DNA from: Rhizobium sullae
GTDB taxonomy: Bacteria; Pseudomonadota; Alphaproteobacteria; Rhizobiales; Rhizobiaceae
Reading direction: 5' to 3'
DNA length: 48,282 nt
Assembly: GCF_900169785.1 (NCBI RefSeq)
Contig: NZ_FWER01000043.1
Span: 1-48,282, forward strand
The position numbers and the translations under genes were made by a program. A model generated the notes under the pieces. That model saw nothing but the letters and a program-made list of their open reading frames with translations, ran no database searches and was not told where the DNA came from. The stretch's first letter is position 1; each line of letters begins with the position of its first letter. Shown in pieces: positions 33,540-43,398 of this stretch.

Positions 33540-35188
33540 TTCAACCATCGATTTCACCAAAGGGTGTCGACGAGATCCTGTACGGACCAGGCGAGCGAAG
33601 AACTACCGTGCAATTGAGTGGCTTCACCGACCAGGCGCGACTGACGGCCGAGACTTCACTCACAAGCACCGAGGGCCTAAAGCTTCGGGTCGCATCCATG
33701 ACTGCGGTCCGCTTCGTCGAAAAGGAAGTGTATATCGACGTCCTTCCCGGAGAAGTACCCGAAGGGCTTGAAACCGAAACCGAGGTTGTAACGGTCTGGG
33801 ACGAGGAAGTTGTCCGGACAGTGCAGGGTGGTGGCCCCATCGACGTGGGACGTTCGGAGGCAGTCAAGCTCGATGTGTCGATCGAAGTGACTGACCCGGG
33901 GTTCAGGCGGGGTACCGGCGTTCTAATGATTACCTCGGGTGTATTCGAGAGACCAATCGCCGTACCGCTCGTCTTCCAAAGTGGAACCCTGGTCGACTTC
34001 AGCATAGCTCCCGAAGAACTTGGCGAGGAGCAGGGCGGGGTGGTTTCGGTCACGATTTCCGCAAGCCACCGCTCGGGACCGGGCGCGGAAGTCACATATG
34101 AGCTCATCGGTGATGCCGAGGCAGACCGTATCACCATGGAGCCAGCGACTGTGCGGCTCAAGCTTGAGCCCGGCGAGGCGAAGAAGGCGATTGCAGCCTT
34201 CAAGATCCCGAGAGATTGCGCACCAGAGGGTCATACACTCAGGATCCTCCAGCGTGGCGCATTTCCCGCAGATGGATGGCATGAACACACTGTCACGCTA
34301 CACGTTAGGCCGGCACCTCCTCCCCCTCCACGACCGACGCTTACGCTTGAGACAGCCCGCGACAGCATTCAACAGGAATACTTGAGACATGGTGGGTCTT
34401 CCGGTCGTCTCGGATATCCCACGAGCCCAGTCAAGATGAGCCCATTCGGTGGTTTGGCGACCCGATATTATCGTGGAGGGAGGATCGATGCGACGTTGCG
34501 GGACGGACCTATTGGAGTAGTGAGCCAGGCCATCGTCACCTTCAAGGTCGGTGTGTACTTCCTGGGATTTCGCTGCATCAGGGAATCTGACCACGACCAG
34601 CTTACACCGACCGACGAGCCATATTTCATTCTCGCAATCGACAACGCCACCGGCAATCCAATTGTTCAAAAGATTGGTCCCTTCGAAAACATGGAGACTG
34701 GAAGCGAAATAGGTGCCGCCCAAATATTCAAGATCGACAATCTCACGCCAAATCCGCTCTCGATCAGGGTTATCGCCTATGAGAACGACCAAGGAGACCC
34801 GAGCGAGACCGCACGAAAGCTGCAAGAAAAAATGGTCGAACTCGCAAGAGCGGTTCAATCCCTCGCGGGAGCCGCCGGTGCAGATGCGGCCGATGGTCCG
34901 GGGATCGGGCCAACGGCCGCTGCGAGTGTGGTCGGCGCGCTCGCAGGTCCATTGGGGGCACTCCTGGCCGCGGGAATTGTCCAAATCCTTGATCTTGGCG
35001 ATGACTACATCGGGCAGGGTGCGCAGCTCCTGTACGCAAGAACCGAGATGGCCGGATCCGACCCTCCCCGCCAGGGCTCATTCCAAGGGCAGGACTACAA
35101 CGTGATGATCGAAATCAATGGACGGGCGGAAGGGCACTACCAACTGTTCTTCGACGTCGACGGAAAGATCATCGACGAGCGATCGTAG
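33536..35188 (+). CDS. Multidomain protein with beta-sandwich repeats and an LGFP-like repeat
   Basis: The GTG at 33536 overlaps the stop of the 54-residue gene. The 550-residue protein has two beta-rich segments (about 25-145 and 150-257; VYIDVLPGEVPEG, TYELIGDAEADRI, LEPGEAKKAI), a proline linker at 259-266, an LGFP-like repeat at 277-318 (LGYPTSPVK, YYRGGRI) and a C-terminal 210-residue domain with a Gly/Ala-rich segment (ASVVGALAGPLGALLAAGI) followed by LDLGDDYIGQGAQ. LGFP repeats occur in proteins that act on cell walls. There is no signal peptide, so if exported it uses another route. It may be a toxin-like or surface-active protein; I cannot assign an activity. Confidence 0.75.
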   Translation: MIQPSISPKGVDEILYGPGERRTTVQLSGFTDQARLTAETSLTSTEGLKLRVASMTAVRFVEKEVYIDVLPGEVPEGLETETEVVTVWDEEVVRTVQGGGPIDVGRSEAVKLDVSIEVTDPGFRRGTGVLMITSGVFERPIAVPLVFQSGTLVDFSIAPEELGEEQGGVVSVTISASHRSGPGAEVTYELIGDAEADRITMEPATVRLKLEPGEAKKAIAAFKIPRDCAPEGHTLRILQRGAFPADGWHEHTVTLHVRPAPPPPPRPTLTLETARDSIQQEYLRHGGSSGRLGYPTSPVKMSPFGGLATRYYRGGRIDATLRDGPIGVVSQAIVTFKVGVYFLGFRCIRESDHDQLTPTDEPYFILAIDNATGNPIVQKIGPFENMETGSEIGAAQIFKIDNLTPNPLSIRVIAYENDQGDPSETARKLQEKMVELARAVQSLAGAAGADAADGPGIGPTAAASVVGALAGPLGALLAAGIVQILDLGDDYIGQGAQLLYARTEMAGSDPPRQGSFQGQDYNVMIEINGRAEGHYQLFFDVDGKIIDERS

Positions 35189-35298
35189 GGGTGTCTCCAC
35201 CGAAAATCGGGCACAAACGCGCCTGGGATGCTCCTTTCCATCGACGGAGAACAGGCTCATGTAGTCCCGTCGTCGGCTATCCGATCAACGGTAACATG
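35189..35298. other. Short convergent gap
   Basis: The LGFP gene (rightward) and the ApeA-like gene (leftward) end on either side. The gap holds a weak TAACGG/CCGTTA inverted element at about 35285-35300 and no T-run. Confidence 0.25.
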
Positions 35299-36654
35299 TC
35301 ATCCGTTAGTCAACGCGTTTTCCGCTTGCTCTGCTGCCATCAGAGGATCCATGCTCGTTGGCATCGGCAGCGATCGTCGCAGGATCTCGTCCGTCAGTTC
35401 ATGGACGAGTTCGATCATCGCGAGGATGCGGTCGTCCTCCTCCTTGTCCGAATCGATCGAGACGAGGGCGCCATGCATCACCCTGTTGCGCACGTAATCC
35501 CAGGCCTTCACGCCAGCAGTGCTGACGCGGCCGTCCCCGGCGAGGTGCCGCAGGCCTTTCGCAACCGTCAGGTCAGCCTTTCCCTTCACTGCGCGGATTG
35601 CCGCGGACTTCAGATCGTGGTCGCCTGACCATTTGTCAATGTGCGCAGCGAGCTCATTGATCGCCTTCTCGTCGGGGGTCGTGTCCTTGGTCTTCCTTGG
35701 AAACAGTTCAAGTGCCAACGCCTCCACCGTACTCGCGATCGTCAGAACCCAGACCCGGCGGGAGCCCAAGGCAGAGTGTATGATCTCCTCGTAGTGGCGT
35801 GTGATCAGATTCGCCTCGAAACATGGCTCGCCGTCGGAATCGTTCGAGGAGGCAAGGCGCACCAGCAAATGGCCGTACATCTTCCAGAACGCGGCCCTAT
35901 CCGCTAGGTACCCTTTTCCACGCCAGAGACCGACCCAGTGCGGCAATCTGCGACCATCATCGAAGTCCCTCAGACCCACGGTCGCCGAGCCGTTCCCGAA
36001 GTCCCGATGGACCAGCTTGGGATAAATGAGCTCGCCGAACATGATCCGGAACGGTTCGGCAAGCCAGTTCTCCGCATAGGGAATCTGCAAACTGTCGGAG
36101 GTTGCGGCGGTCACCGAAAGGATGCTGGTTTCGGAGTCGAATTCGAAACGAATCGTTGTGCCGAGCAGATCGAGATCATGGCGCTCACCCGCGAAGTGAT
36201 GGAACGCGTAGAACGATCTGCGTGAACGTGGGATTGCAATGCACAGCGCGATGGATGGCCGCGAAGCGTTGCCGGGAAGCCCTCCGACGAGAAGAGTATC
36301 GCTCTTACCCCGGCACAACATCTGGCCGGGCTGCCCCCCTTCGATCGGCTGCATGTGGGGTTCAATCCATCCGCCATTGCAGTGAAGGCCATCCCCTGTT
36401 TCGAACACCAGTCTGCATCTCAGCGCCGGGTCGTATTGGTTTTCCCGAACCTTGGTAAGCCAGCTCAGTGAATGCCGTAGATCTGGTGCGGTTCCGATCA
36501 TCTCGAATTCGAAGGATCCGTCGTCGGTGATCCTGAACAGGCCGGATCCGACAAGGATGGGCTTGTCGAAATCCTTCCCGATGACCCTCATCGCAGGCGT
36601 GCGAATCTCACGCGGAAACCGGGTTAGATCAGTCCAGTCCGTGATTGTCGGCAT
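35299..36654 (-). CDS. ApeA-like HEPN protein
   Basis: A 451-residue soluble protein. The N-terminal 250 residues are beta-rich (GSGLFRITDDGSFEFEMIG), and the C-terminal part is helical with DYVRNRVMHGAL, where R389-x4-H394 is the HEPN RNase motif followed by a Gly as in Apea-like HEPN domains. ApeA proteins are single-gene abortive-infection systems: the HEPN domain cleaves RNA after phage sensing by the N-terminal domain. The N-terminal domain here only loosely recalls the ApeA type, so I call it ApeA-like. It is convergent with the LGFP gene and stands alone; all motif residues are intact. Confidence 0.75.
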   Translation of the reverse strand: MPTITDWTDLTRFPREIRTPAMRVIGKDFDKPILVGSGLFRITDDGSFEFEMIGTAPDLRHSLSWLTKVRENQYDPALRCRLVFETGDGLHCNGGWIEPHMQPIEGGQPGQMLCRGKSDTLLVGGLPGNASRPSIALCIAIPRSRRSFYAFHHFAGERHDLDLLGTTIRFEFDSETSILSVTAATSDSLQIPYAENWLAEPFRIMFGELIYPKLVHRDFGNGSATVGLRDFDDGRRLPHWVGLWRGKGYLADRAAFWKMYGHLLVRLASSNDSDGEPCFEANLITRHYEEIIHSALGSRRVWVLTIASTVEALALELFPRKTKDTTPDEKAINELAAHIDKWSGDHDLKSAAIRAVKGKADLTVAKGLRHLAGDGRVSTAGVKAWDYVRNRVMHGALVSIDSDKEEDDRILAMIELVHELTDEILRRSLPMPTSMDPLMAAEQAENALTNG

Positions 36655-36905
36655 GCTGCAATCTCCTTGCCTAGTCCTTGGTGACAGTCATTGATTTTCG
36701 ATTGTGAATCGGATGATCCATTACAAGATGCGGATCTTGCGAAGCTCCAATGGGCCGTGCCGCAGAGAATGATGAGTACCTTCCGGTTTGGAAGATCTCG
36801 AGGTTCACGGCGGTTGTGGTGATCGCCTGTCAGCTATGCGGCTTCCGCGCCGGGTAGGTTTTGCGCGATACTGCTGCCCCCAAATCGCCTGGGCATCACG
36901 TTACG
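36655..36905. other. Gap holding the ApeA-like promoter
   Basis: No gene fits here. The part nearest 36655-36730 is AT-richer (TTGATTTTCGATTGTGAATC) and should contain the leftward promoter of the ApeA-like gene. The end of the SEC-C gene lies at 36906. Confidence 0.35.
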
Positions 36906-39233
36906 TTACCTACCGTGGCAACGCTTGAACTTCGTTCCACTTCCGCACCAGCAAGGTTCGTTGCGGCCCGGCCTAGTGTTAACGTTGGGCGTGAGGGCGA
37001 TCAGACGATTGGGATCGCGAAGACGCTGGGCATCAAGGTAGACGTGCTCGTTTTCCGCTGTCCGAGCGGTGGGAACGGAAACCACAACATGCATGGCTCG
37101 AACGTAGCCGCCGCCATAATGTGCCCACGCTACCAGCGCTACCACCTCCTTTTCTCCCATCGCCATAGCGGAGGCGGCAGCCTTGTCTCTCATTCTTGCG
37201 AGGTTCGGCTCTGTCCCAGCCCGCTGAAGCCAGGCGAACAGGCCTGGGCGGCCTGGCATGTGGAAGTATCGACTTTCATGTGTATCAAGCGTCCGTCTGA
37301 ACCTCGTCATTGTGTTTGCGAGGTTCTCGCGCCCATCAAAGCCGTAGTTGCGTACGGCGCTGTCGGCCGCGAGCCAGTTTGGCATCCTGGAGGAGGCCAA
37401 CGCATCCAAGAGCGCCGCAATCTCGTCAGGCATATGCTGGCGAGGCGGAGGCCGCCTATCCCAATCTTCGCCGGCGAAGTGGCTATCGACGACCTCGCTC
37501 ATTCCATCCCAGATCATCAGGCCCGGTCTTTTCTGTGCCCGCTGTTCAGCGATTGTCATGTCGAAGCGGTTCTTCTGGATGTAGGCGCCGAGATGGTCGA
37601 GTTCATCGAACAGCATCGCATCGCGCATTCCGGCGATAGCCTGCCGAACTTCCAGGTAATGCGCCAATTCTCCCATCGTGGGAAGGAATCGCTTCAGCAC
37701 AAAGAGATCGTCGATCGACATGGAAATGAAAGGATGGTGGCCGAGCAGGGGCTGAACGCCCGGCAGTTCCTTGCACATCGCGGAGAAGGGCGAGAAGGAT
37801 TCGACGGTGAGTCCGATTGGCAAGGCAAGTCTGTAGTCCGCGCGGCGAACACGCATCACTTCCACATGGCGTCCGTCTTCGAGCTTGAATAGCGGAACCT
37901 CATTAGCCGATGCAAGATACTCGAAGAAGCGGGCGCACTGCTCGTAGGCTTTCACGACGAGATCCTGAACCGAGCGGGTATGACGTGCGAAGTCTAATGC
38001 CGGCGACGCGACTGTCGCGGCGGCTCCCGACTTCGCTTCGACCAGGATCAAAACATCGTCAAGCATGATCAGTGTGTCGTTCTCCACCCACTGACGTGTC
38101 TTGGTATCGCGGTAATAGACCTCGCGGAGCACCTGCGCGCCATCCAATTGCGCCTTCAACAGGTCATGGAAGGCGTTCTCCGTGAGATCCCTCTGGCGAT
38201 CGTCGAACTGCTTCTTGTAGTCGCGTCGACGTTCGCGGAGGCAATGAAGAAGGGCGCGGTAGCCAGAATCGCGGGTGAAGCAGGGATCGACGGCGTAGTA
38301 TTGTCCCTCGAGTTCGATCAGCGGCTTCTTGCGAGCGGGAAGGGTGCGATAGGGAGTTCCTGACAGTTCTCCCTCGGCGAAGAATTCGGTTTCCTCTCCG
38401 CGACGAAACGCGAGATCGGAAAGCAGGGCTTCGGGAAGCTTGGTGTGCCTGCTTACATTGCAGATCCCACCACGCATCGCATCGTCCATGACGAAAGCCA
38501 ATTCGTTCGTATCGGAGTTTTGAAGAAATGAATCGGTCGCGGACTCGAATGAAAGGCCGTTAGCCTCGGCGAATTCCTGCGTCTCGTCGACCTTCCGGGC
38601 GAGCATTTCAAACGCGATCCCTTGGCCTTCTCTTGATGCATTGGAGATGGCCTGAAACCCGGCAGCGATCTCCGCGCTTCCTACTCCATATACTTCGCGA
38701 AGGAGATCGTCGTGCGGTTGCAGAACGTAGGCGTAGAACTCCTCCTCGAGAACCTGATACCGATGGCCTCGAAGAAGAACCCATCCAGTCTTCGCACGAA
38801 ACTCGACATCGCCGGTCTTCCGTCCGAAGACACCTTCATCCAAGACCTCGGAGCTTGCAATTGCGTAAGTCATCGCCTTCGAACGCAGCTTGTCGCCGAT
38901 GTCGTGCAACGCAGCAGCCTTCTCCTCATCGAAGACAGGTTCGTCCGGCGGCGGCGACGCGGCGAGGATTGCGTGAAAGTACTCGAGCACGAATTGATCG
39001 CTGCCGATGCTCTGAGACCACAACGCCGCTCCGTCGGCATCCTCCATCGCGAACATCGCACGCACGGCACGCTGCCCGTAGATGTAACCGAGCAGATCTT
39101 TCGGTGGCATTGTCGAAACGATGTCGTAGAGTTGCTTTGCGAGTTCTTGCATTTCGGTTCTGGCACGCGTTAGCATGCGTTGCCGGAGCTCGGGCGAAAT
39201 GCCTGTGAACTTTCGTTGCCTCGCTTTGCCCAT
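36906..39233 (-). CDS. PD-(D/E)XK nuclease-like protein with C-terminal SEC-C motif
   Basis: The ATG at 39233 has GAGGGA upstream; the frame extends further but without family-like sequence. The 775-residue protein has a long helical N-terminal part and, at 385-405, TLIMLDDVLILVEAKSG, a D-x(n)-E-x-K arrangement (D392 or D393, E399, K401) typical of PD-(D/E)XK nucleases. The last 18 residues (RNEPCWCGSGTKFKRCHG) are a SEC-C zinc motif, the type found in SecA and in many nuclease-associated proteins. It is divergent from the 1114-residue gene at 39463, about 230 bp between starts, so they may share a control region. A DNA-cutting defence role is inferred. Confidence 0.8.
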   Translation of the reverse strand: MGKARQRKFTGISPELRQRMLTRARTEMQELAKQLYDIVSTMPPKDLLGYIYGQRAVRAMFAMEDADGAALWSQSIGSDQFVLEYFHAILAASPPPDEPVFDEEKAAALHDIGDKLRSKAMTYAIASSEVLDEGVFGRKTGDVEFRAKTGWVLLRGHRYQVLEEEFYAYVLQPHDDLLREVYGVGSAEIAAGFQAISNASREGQGIAFEMLARKVDETQEFAEANGLSFESATDSFLQNSDTNELAFVMDDAMRGGICNVSRHTKLPEALLSDLAFRRGEETEFFAEGELSGTPYRTLPARKKPLIELEGQYYAVDPCFTRDSGYRALLHCLRERRRDYKKQFDDRQRDLTENAFHDLLKAQLDGAQVLREVYYRDTKTRQWVENDTLIMLDDVLILVEAKSGAAATVASPALDFARHTRSVQDLVVKAYEQCARFFEYLASANEVPLFKLEDGRHVEVMRVRRADYRLALPIGLTVESFSPFSAMCKELPGVQPLLGHHPFISMSIDDLFVLKRFLPTMGELAHYLEVRQAIAGMRDAMLFDELDHLGAYIQKNRFDMTIAEQRAQKRPGLMIWDGMSEVVDSHFAGEDWDRRPPPRQHMPDEIAALLDALASSRMPNWLAADSAVRNYGFDGRENLANTMTRFRRTLDTHESRYFHMPGRPGLFAWLQRAGTEPNLARMRDKAAASAMAMGEKEVVALVAWAHYGGGYVRAMHVVVSVPTARTAENEHVYLDAQRLRDPNRLIALTPNVNTRPGRNEPCWCGSGTKFKRCHGR

Positions 39234-39462
39234 TCGTCCCTCGTAATGATCTTGCCTGCGCTTAATCCTTGGCGGTTCAGGCGTCGTCGGGAAAGAGGAC
39301 GCCGTGGCTTCGAGACATTCACCCCCAGAATTTAGTCCCACGCCCCCGCCGAGAAGGAAATCTTCTACCGTCGTCGCACTGCGAGCAAGAATATTGGGGA
39401 TGGAAGTCCTTTATCGCTTAGTCTCGCAGCGCAGACATTGAGCTCTTGCGATAGCATGGCGC
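39234..39462. promoter_or_regulatory. Divergent promoter region between two large nuclease-like genes
   Basis: This 229-bp stretch separates the starts of the SEC-C nuclease gene and the 1114-residue gene and holds no frame of its own. It must carry both promoters. I see no strong palindrome or clear -35/-10 pair. The rightward gene lacks a good ribosome site before its ATG at 39463. Confidence 0.4.
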
Positions 39463-42400
39463 ATGTCTGATTTTTCCGATGAACCGCACGAGAAACGGAT
39501 CTTCCAACCGTCTGAATACATGCGGCAAAGGCGACCGCATTTGTTCTCGGATACCACCGTGCGCTCCGCGCCAGCGATAGACAGGGACACCCTGTCCTAC
39601 CACCTCGAATCCTTGACGAGTCGCAAGGATGAAGGCGTTTTCGAATCCTTTGCCAAGAGGCTGGCCGAGAAGTTCATCTCGCCCAATATTCGGCCCCAGA
39701 CTGGACCCATCGGCGGCGGCGACGGAAAGACCGACGCCGAGACTCACCCAGTCTCCAGAATTGTCGCTCTCCGCTGGTGGCTCCCGGATATCGACGCGGC
39801 CGATCAGCGCTTCGCGTTTGCATTTAGTGCGAAGAAGGACTGGAAGGCGAAGGTTAAGGCCGATGTCGCATCGATCGCCGGGACCGGTCGTTCGTATCCG
39901 AGAATCATCTTCATCACGAGCAGGTTCGCTCCGGCCAAGGACAGCGCCGGGATCCAAGACGAGCTGGAGGCTCAACACGGAATCCCAGTAACCATACTTG
40001 ACCGAACCTGGATCCTTGAGAAGGTCTTCGAAGGGGACAGTATCGATATCGCCGTCGAGATCCTTGGCGTGGGGAAAGGCACCGAAAAGGCAGTTCCGGA
40101 AATCGGGCCGGAAGACGCCCGGCGGCTTGGGGAGCTCGAAAAGCTTGAGCGGCGGATCGCGGACGGAGCCGAATACAAGGTCGCCCCTTCTGCACTGATC
40201 GAGGATTGCCACACGGCGGCTCTGCTCGCGCGCGGCGTCGAAAAGCCGCGGCACGAGGTCGATGGACGCTTCCTCCGAGCCGTGCGCCTGGCGAAGGAAC
40301 ACTCGCTACCGAAACTGGAGCTGGCCGTAACTTATGACTGGGCCTGGACCACGTATTTCTGGTTCGATGACGTGAAGACATTGAGCCAGTTGTACGAGGA
40401 GGTCGAACGACTTGCGCTGCCTAGCGACACGTCCGTTGATCTCGAGCGCATTTCGAATCTTCTCACGCTTTTCCACGCAGCGGTACGATTTGGGACGATC
40501 AGTCGGGATGATGCAAAGCTGGATCAGCGCACCCGGAGTCTGGACGAGGCACTTGCCGCCGTAAGAGCCGACGGTTCGCGTCCTAACAATGCACTGCACG
40601 CGCATGCCTTGGCGCTCATGTTGAGGCTGACCCAGTACGTGAACGGTACGACGGTCGATCCGATCGACGATGGCAGCCTTCGCGCCTTGTGGGACGAGTT
40701 CACGGAAGTCATCAAAGACTCGAAAGGGCTCGGAACATTTCCGTTCGAACAGATGGCCGACACCCTTACCGAGGTCGGGCACTTCGTTCCCGAATGCGAT
40801 GAATTCGATCGTCTCTACGAGGCCCTGACGGACGCCGTTGTCGAGCGCCGCAGCGAAGGCGAGGGAGCGAAACGCAACTGCGAGCGCGCTTGGCAGAAGC
40901 TCGAAAAGGATCTGCCGTATGAGGCGATCCGCTGGTTCGGCCGCGCTGTCAGTCTGCTGGTCAAGGCCGAATACAGGCATGAGCTGATCGACGCCCTCGT
41001 AGGATCGAGCGCCGCGTACGAGAAAGCCGGACTGCTATGGGCGTCACGGAACTACGCGCTTGCGGCGGTCTCCATGCACTGCGGCGAGTTTCAGCGCTCG
41101 GGCTCGATATCGGATCTCTCGCCGCGGACGCTTGTGAGATGGCTGGCGACTGAAATCCAACTCGGACGAATCCCATACATCCTCGATGCCTACCACATGT
41201 TTATGACAGTTCTCTCTGGTCGACTGCCTACAGCGAGGCGCGACGAGGTTCTCTCCCGGGAGCAAACGCGCTTTGGCGGGGTCATCGGAACCCTGTTGCT
41301 GAGAACGCCGTTCGATGTCCTCGGCGACGTGGCGAAACTACCTGATGGCTTGGAGCGCATAGGACTGTTGCAGGCACGCATGGCACTCCTGCATCTGATG
41401 GGCCAGGAGGATCTTCTTCGCGAGGAGGGTTCGGTTCCGGAGGAGGTGCCGCCTGAGGAATACGCCGACTTCTTCGATCAGTTTGCCGCCGTCGGAAATG
41501 AACTCGGTGTCGCCGAAACTCCTGACTACCTACTATCTCCATCGGTGATCTTGCGGTCGAAGGTGCTCGGTTGCGAGATCGAAATCGTCTGCGACAACAA
41601 CACAACGTCGATCTCGATCAGCGAGAGCTTGCTTGGAACCATTGAGTGCATCCTGGCGACGAGCCTCGGCCACCGCATGTTTCCGATGGTCGACAAGCTT
41701 CGGCTAAGGGTGAGAGTTGTCAGCGAAGCCGGGGTCGCGCCAAAGCTGACCTTCGCTGACGAGAATGGCCGCTCCGTGGGTACGGTGACCCACCGCGGGC
41801 GCCTGACATATCGCACCGTCGAGGAAACCAGAACGTATCCGGACTGGCTGGCCAAGGCTTCCACAGAGATCTTCCAGAGGCTTGTCCAGCCGGACGACCT
41901 CGACGGCTGGGGCCGAACCGTCATCAAACAGGAGAGCGGCTTCAGCCGAGCAGTGACGTTCTCCAACGTTCCGAACAATATCGGTGTGATTTTCGGTGAT
42001 CGCAGCGCGCCGACGATCGACGAGTGGATCGAAGAGGAAGACATTCGATACGATGTCTTGCGGGACCGCGCCTGGAAGCCATCTCATCGGAACACCGCTG
42101 AGGATAAACGCAACGAACCCGCCGTATTCGGCGAAGGTGAACCGCCGGAAGGTATGTTCGACCCCGAGCGCATGAGGCACAGCGACTTCCGGGTGATCAG
42201 TCCGATCGACATCGAGAAATGGAATGCAGGTAAGTGGCGGGCCGTCTTCTTCATGACGGTCGATGGAAACGGTCCTCCGCCAGTGATGTGCCTTGCCTTT
42301 CTCAACGCCGATCCGGGCAGAGCGATCTTCGAATCCTGGCAGGCGCTGTATGGTCTCGATGATCCTGACGGAAACATCCGGATTGCTTTCATCCGCCGAG

Positions 42401-42807
42401 TTCGATCGTCGAACCCGCATGCCTATGCGGTAATCGTCGGACCCGATCCCAACAAGCTCGGCGAACAGTCGGGAAATTTTTTCGAGTTCGTCTCTCGATA
42501 TCAGGTGATGACTCCCGACTCTTCCGAGAATCTCGATCGGTTCTTGAAGTCTTATGAGGACCATGGACGATTCCTGATCGGGCCTGCCTATCTGCCGTCA
42601 CTCACCGCGGCTCCTCGTCCGATGCTTGAGACCGTCCTCGGCAAGTATTCACTCGTAGTGAGAGAGGCGTGGGAGATCGGCGAGAACGATCCAGACAGCG
42701 TCGTGTTCGACCTCGATGACCCTCCAGTCATTCCGGCGAACCAGCCGAACGCACCTGCCAAGAAAGCATTGGAAAGGCTGCGTACGCGTCGAAAATCGCG
42801 TCCGTGA
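39463..42807 (+). CDS. Large protein: PD-(D/E)XK-like N-terminus and helical repeats
   Basis: A 1114-residue intact protein. Near the N-terminus FESFAKRLAEKFISPN (E61), GPIGGGDGKTDAE (D87, D91) and FAFSAKKDWKAK (K124, K125) resemble the E-D-x-K active-site pattern of Mrr/restriction-type nucleases, including the conserved Gly-Gly-x-Asp-Gly loop. TSRF and ILDRTWILEKVF at 150-190 match the end of that domain. About 500 residues of helical, TPR-like repeats follow, then a mixed region to the end. The layout (nuclease effector plus repeat sensor) is that of large stand-alone defence proteins. No Walker motif is visible, so it is not a STAND NTPase. Opposite the SEC-C nuclease. Confidence 0.78.
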   Translation: MSDFSDEPHEKRIFQPSEYMRQRRPHLFSDTTVRSAPAIDRDTLSYHLESLTSRKDEGVFESFAKRLAEKFISPNIRPQTGPIGGGDGKTDAETHPVSRIVALRWWLPDIDAADQRFAFAFSAKKDWKAKVKADVASIAGTGRSYPRIIFITSRFAPAKDSAGIQDELEAQHGIPVTILDRTWILEKVFEGDSIDIAVEILGVGKGTEKAVPEIGPEDARRLGELEKLERRIADGAEYKVAPSALIEDCHTAALLARGVEKPRHEVDGRFLRAVRLAKEHSLPKLELAVTYDWAWTTYFWFDDVKTLSQLYEEVERLALPSDTSVDLERISNLLTLFHAAVRFGTISRDDAKLDQRTRSLDEALAAVRADGSRPNNALHAHALALMLRLTQYVNGTTVDPIDDGSLRALWDEFTEVIKDSKGLGTFPFEQMADTLTEVGHFVPECDEFDRLYEALTDAVVERRSEGEGAKRNCERAWQKLEKDLPYEAIRWFGRAVSLLVKAEYRHELIDALVGSSAAYEKAGLLWASRNYALAAVSMHCGEFQRSGSISDLSPRTLVRWLATEIQLGRIPYILDAYHMFMTVLSGRLPTARRDEVLSREQTRFGGVIGTLLLRTPFDVLGDVAKLPDGLERIGLLQARMALLHLMGQEDLLREEGSVPEEVPPEEYADFFDQFAAVGNELGVAETPDYLLSPSVILRSKVLGCEIEIVCDNNTTSISISESLLGTIECILATSLGHRMFPMVDKLRLRVRVVSEAGVAPKLTFADENGRSVGTVTHRGRLTYRTVEETRTYPDWLAKASTEIFQRLVQPDDLDGWGRTVIKQESGFSRAVTFSNVPNNIGVIFGDRSAPTIDEWIEEEDIRYDVLRDRAWKPSHRNTAEDKRNEPAVFGEGEPPEGMFDPERMRHSDFRVISPIDIEKWNAGKWRAVFFMTVDGNGPPPVMCLAFLNADPGRAIFESWQALYGLDDPDGNIRIAFIRRVRSSNPHAYAVIVGPDPNKLGEQSGNFFEFVSRYQVMTPDSSENLDRFLKSYEDHGRFLIGPAYLPSLTAAPRPMLETVLGKYSLVVREAWEIGENDPDSVVFDLDDPPVIPANQPNAPAKKALERLRTRRKSRP

Positions 42808-43024
42808 TAAGAAGCAGCCTTGTTGCGGAAACGAGTTGCCGCTCCGCAGTGCGAGAGATGAGCTACGCTTCATCCGCCTCCGACTTTACTTCGTTGTCCG
42901 GTGTGATCACCCGAGCATGCGCATGAGCTGAAGCAAACTCGTCGGTCGCGCTGCGCCTTCGTTGGGCGCGCGTTTTGCTTCCGGAACCTGAGGGTATCGA
43001 TCAGCAATCGCTTGCAATGGCGTT

Positions 43025-43316
43025 TCACTTGATCATCGAGGAGACCTTGAAATCCGGCTGCCGACGGATCTTGACAATTGACGAACCGACGCCGCGCTCG
43101 GACGCGGACCTCAACAATGTAGTCCCTCTCGCTGGCATCGACTTGCTCGGACTCAACTTTTCCCCCCACTGAAAAAACGCGTGTCTGCATTCCGGCAAGT
43201 TGCCTTTCTCCCGCCTTAGGGATTGTGCGGCTCTTCTCTTCCTTCGACGAGACTTTCTTACGAATTCTTTCCTCGAAGGTTTTGACAATTTGGTCGGCTC
43301 GTTCGGCGTCGCTCAT
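43025..43316 (-). pseudogene. Small hypothetical protein with a probable frameshift
   Basis: The ATG at 43316 follows AGGGAAAA. The frame reads MSDAERADQIVKTFEER, SKEEKSRTIPKAGERQLAG, and DYIVEVRVRA by about 43095; after that its third-position GC drops, and it runs on to a stop at 42870. The neighbouring frame from the same point reads GVGSSIVKIRRQPDF, KVSSMIK and stops at 43025 with normal third-position GC. An indel near 43095 is the simplest explanation, giving about 95 residues originally. If unbroken, the gene is 42870-43316. No family is recognised. Confidence 0.5.
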
Positions 43317-43398
43317 GGGTTTTCCCTCTATGGATTTCATCAACAAGGGTCTGCCCCGCGGATGCACTCGTCAACTGCCCGCGTCGCGCAGGCAGACC

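Noticed and set aside
36861..37892. 343-codon rightward frame over the SEC-C gene
   Set aside because: Lies antisense to a gene with clear nuclease and SEC-C motifs; its own sequence is low in hydrophobic cores.
39418..40302. 294-codon leftward frame over the start of the 1114-residue gene
   Set aside because: Antisense shadow of a frame with family-like nuclease motifs.
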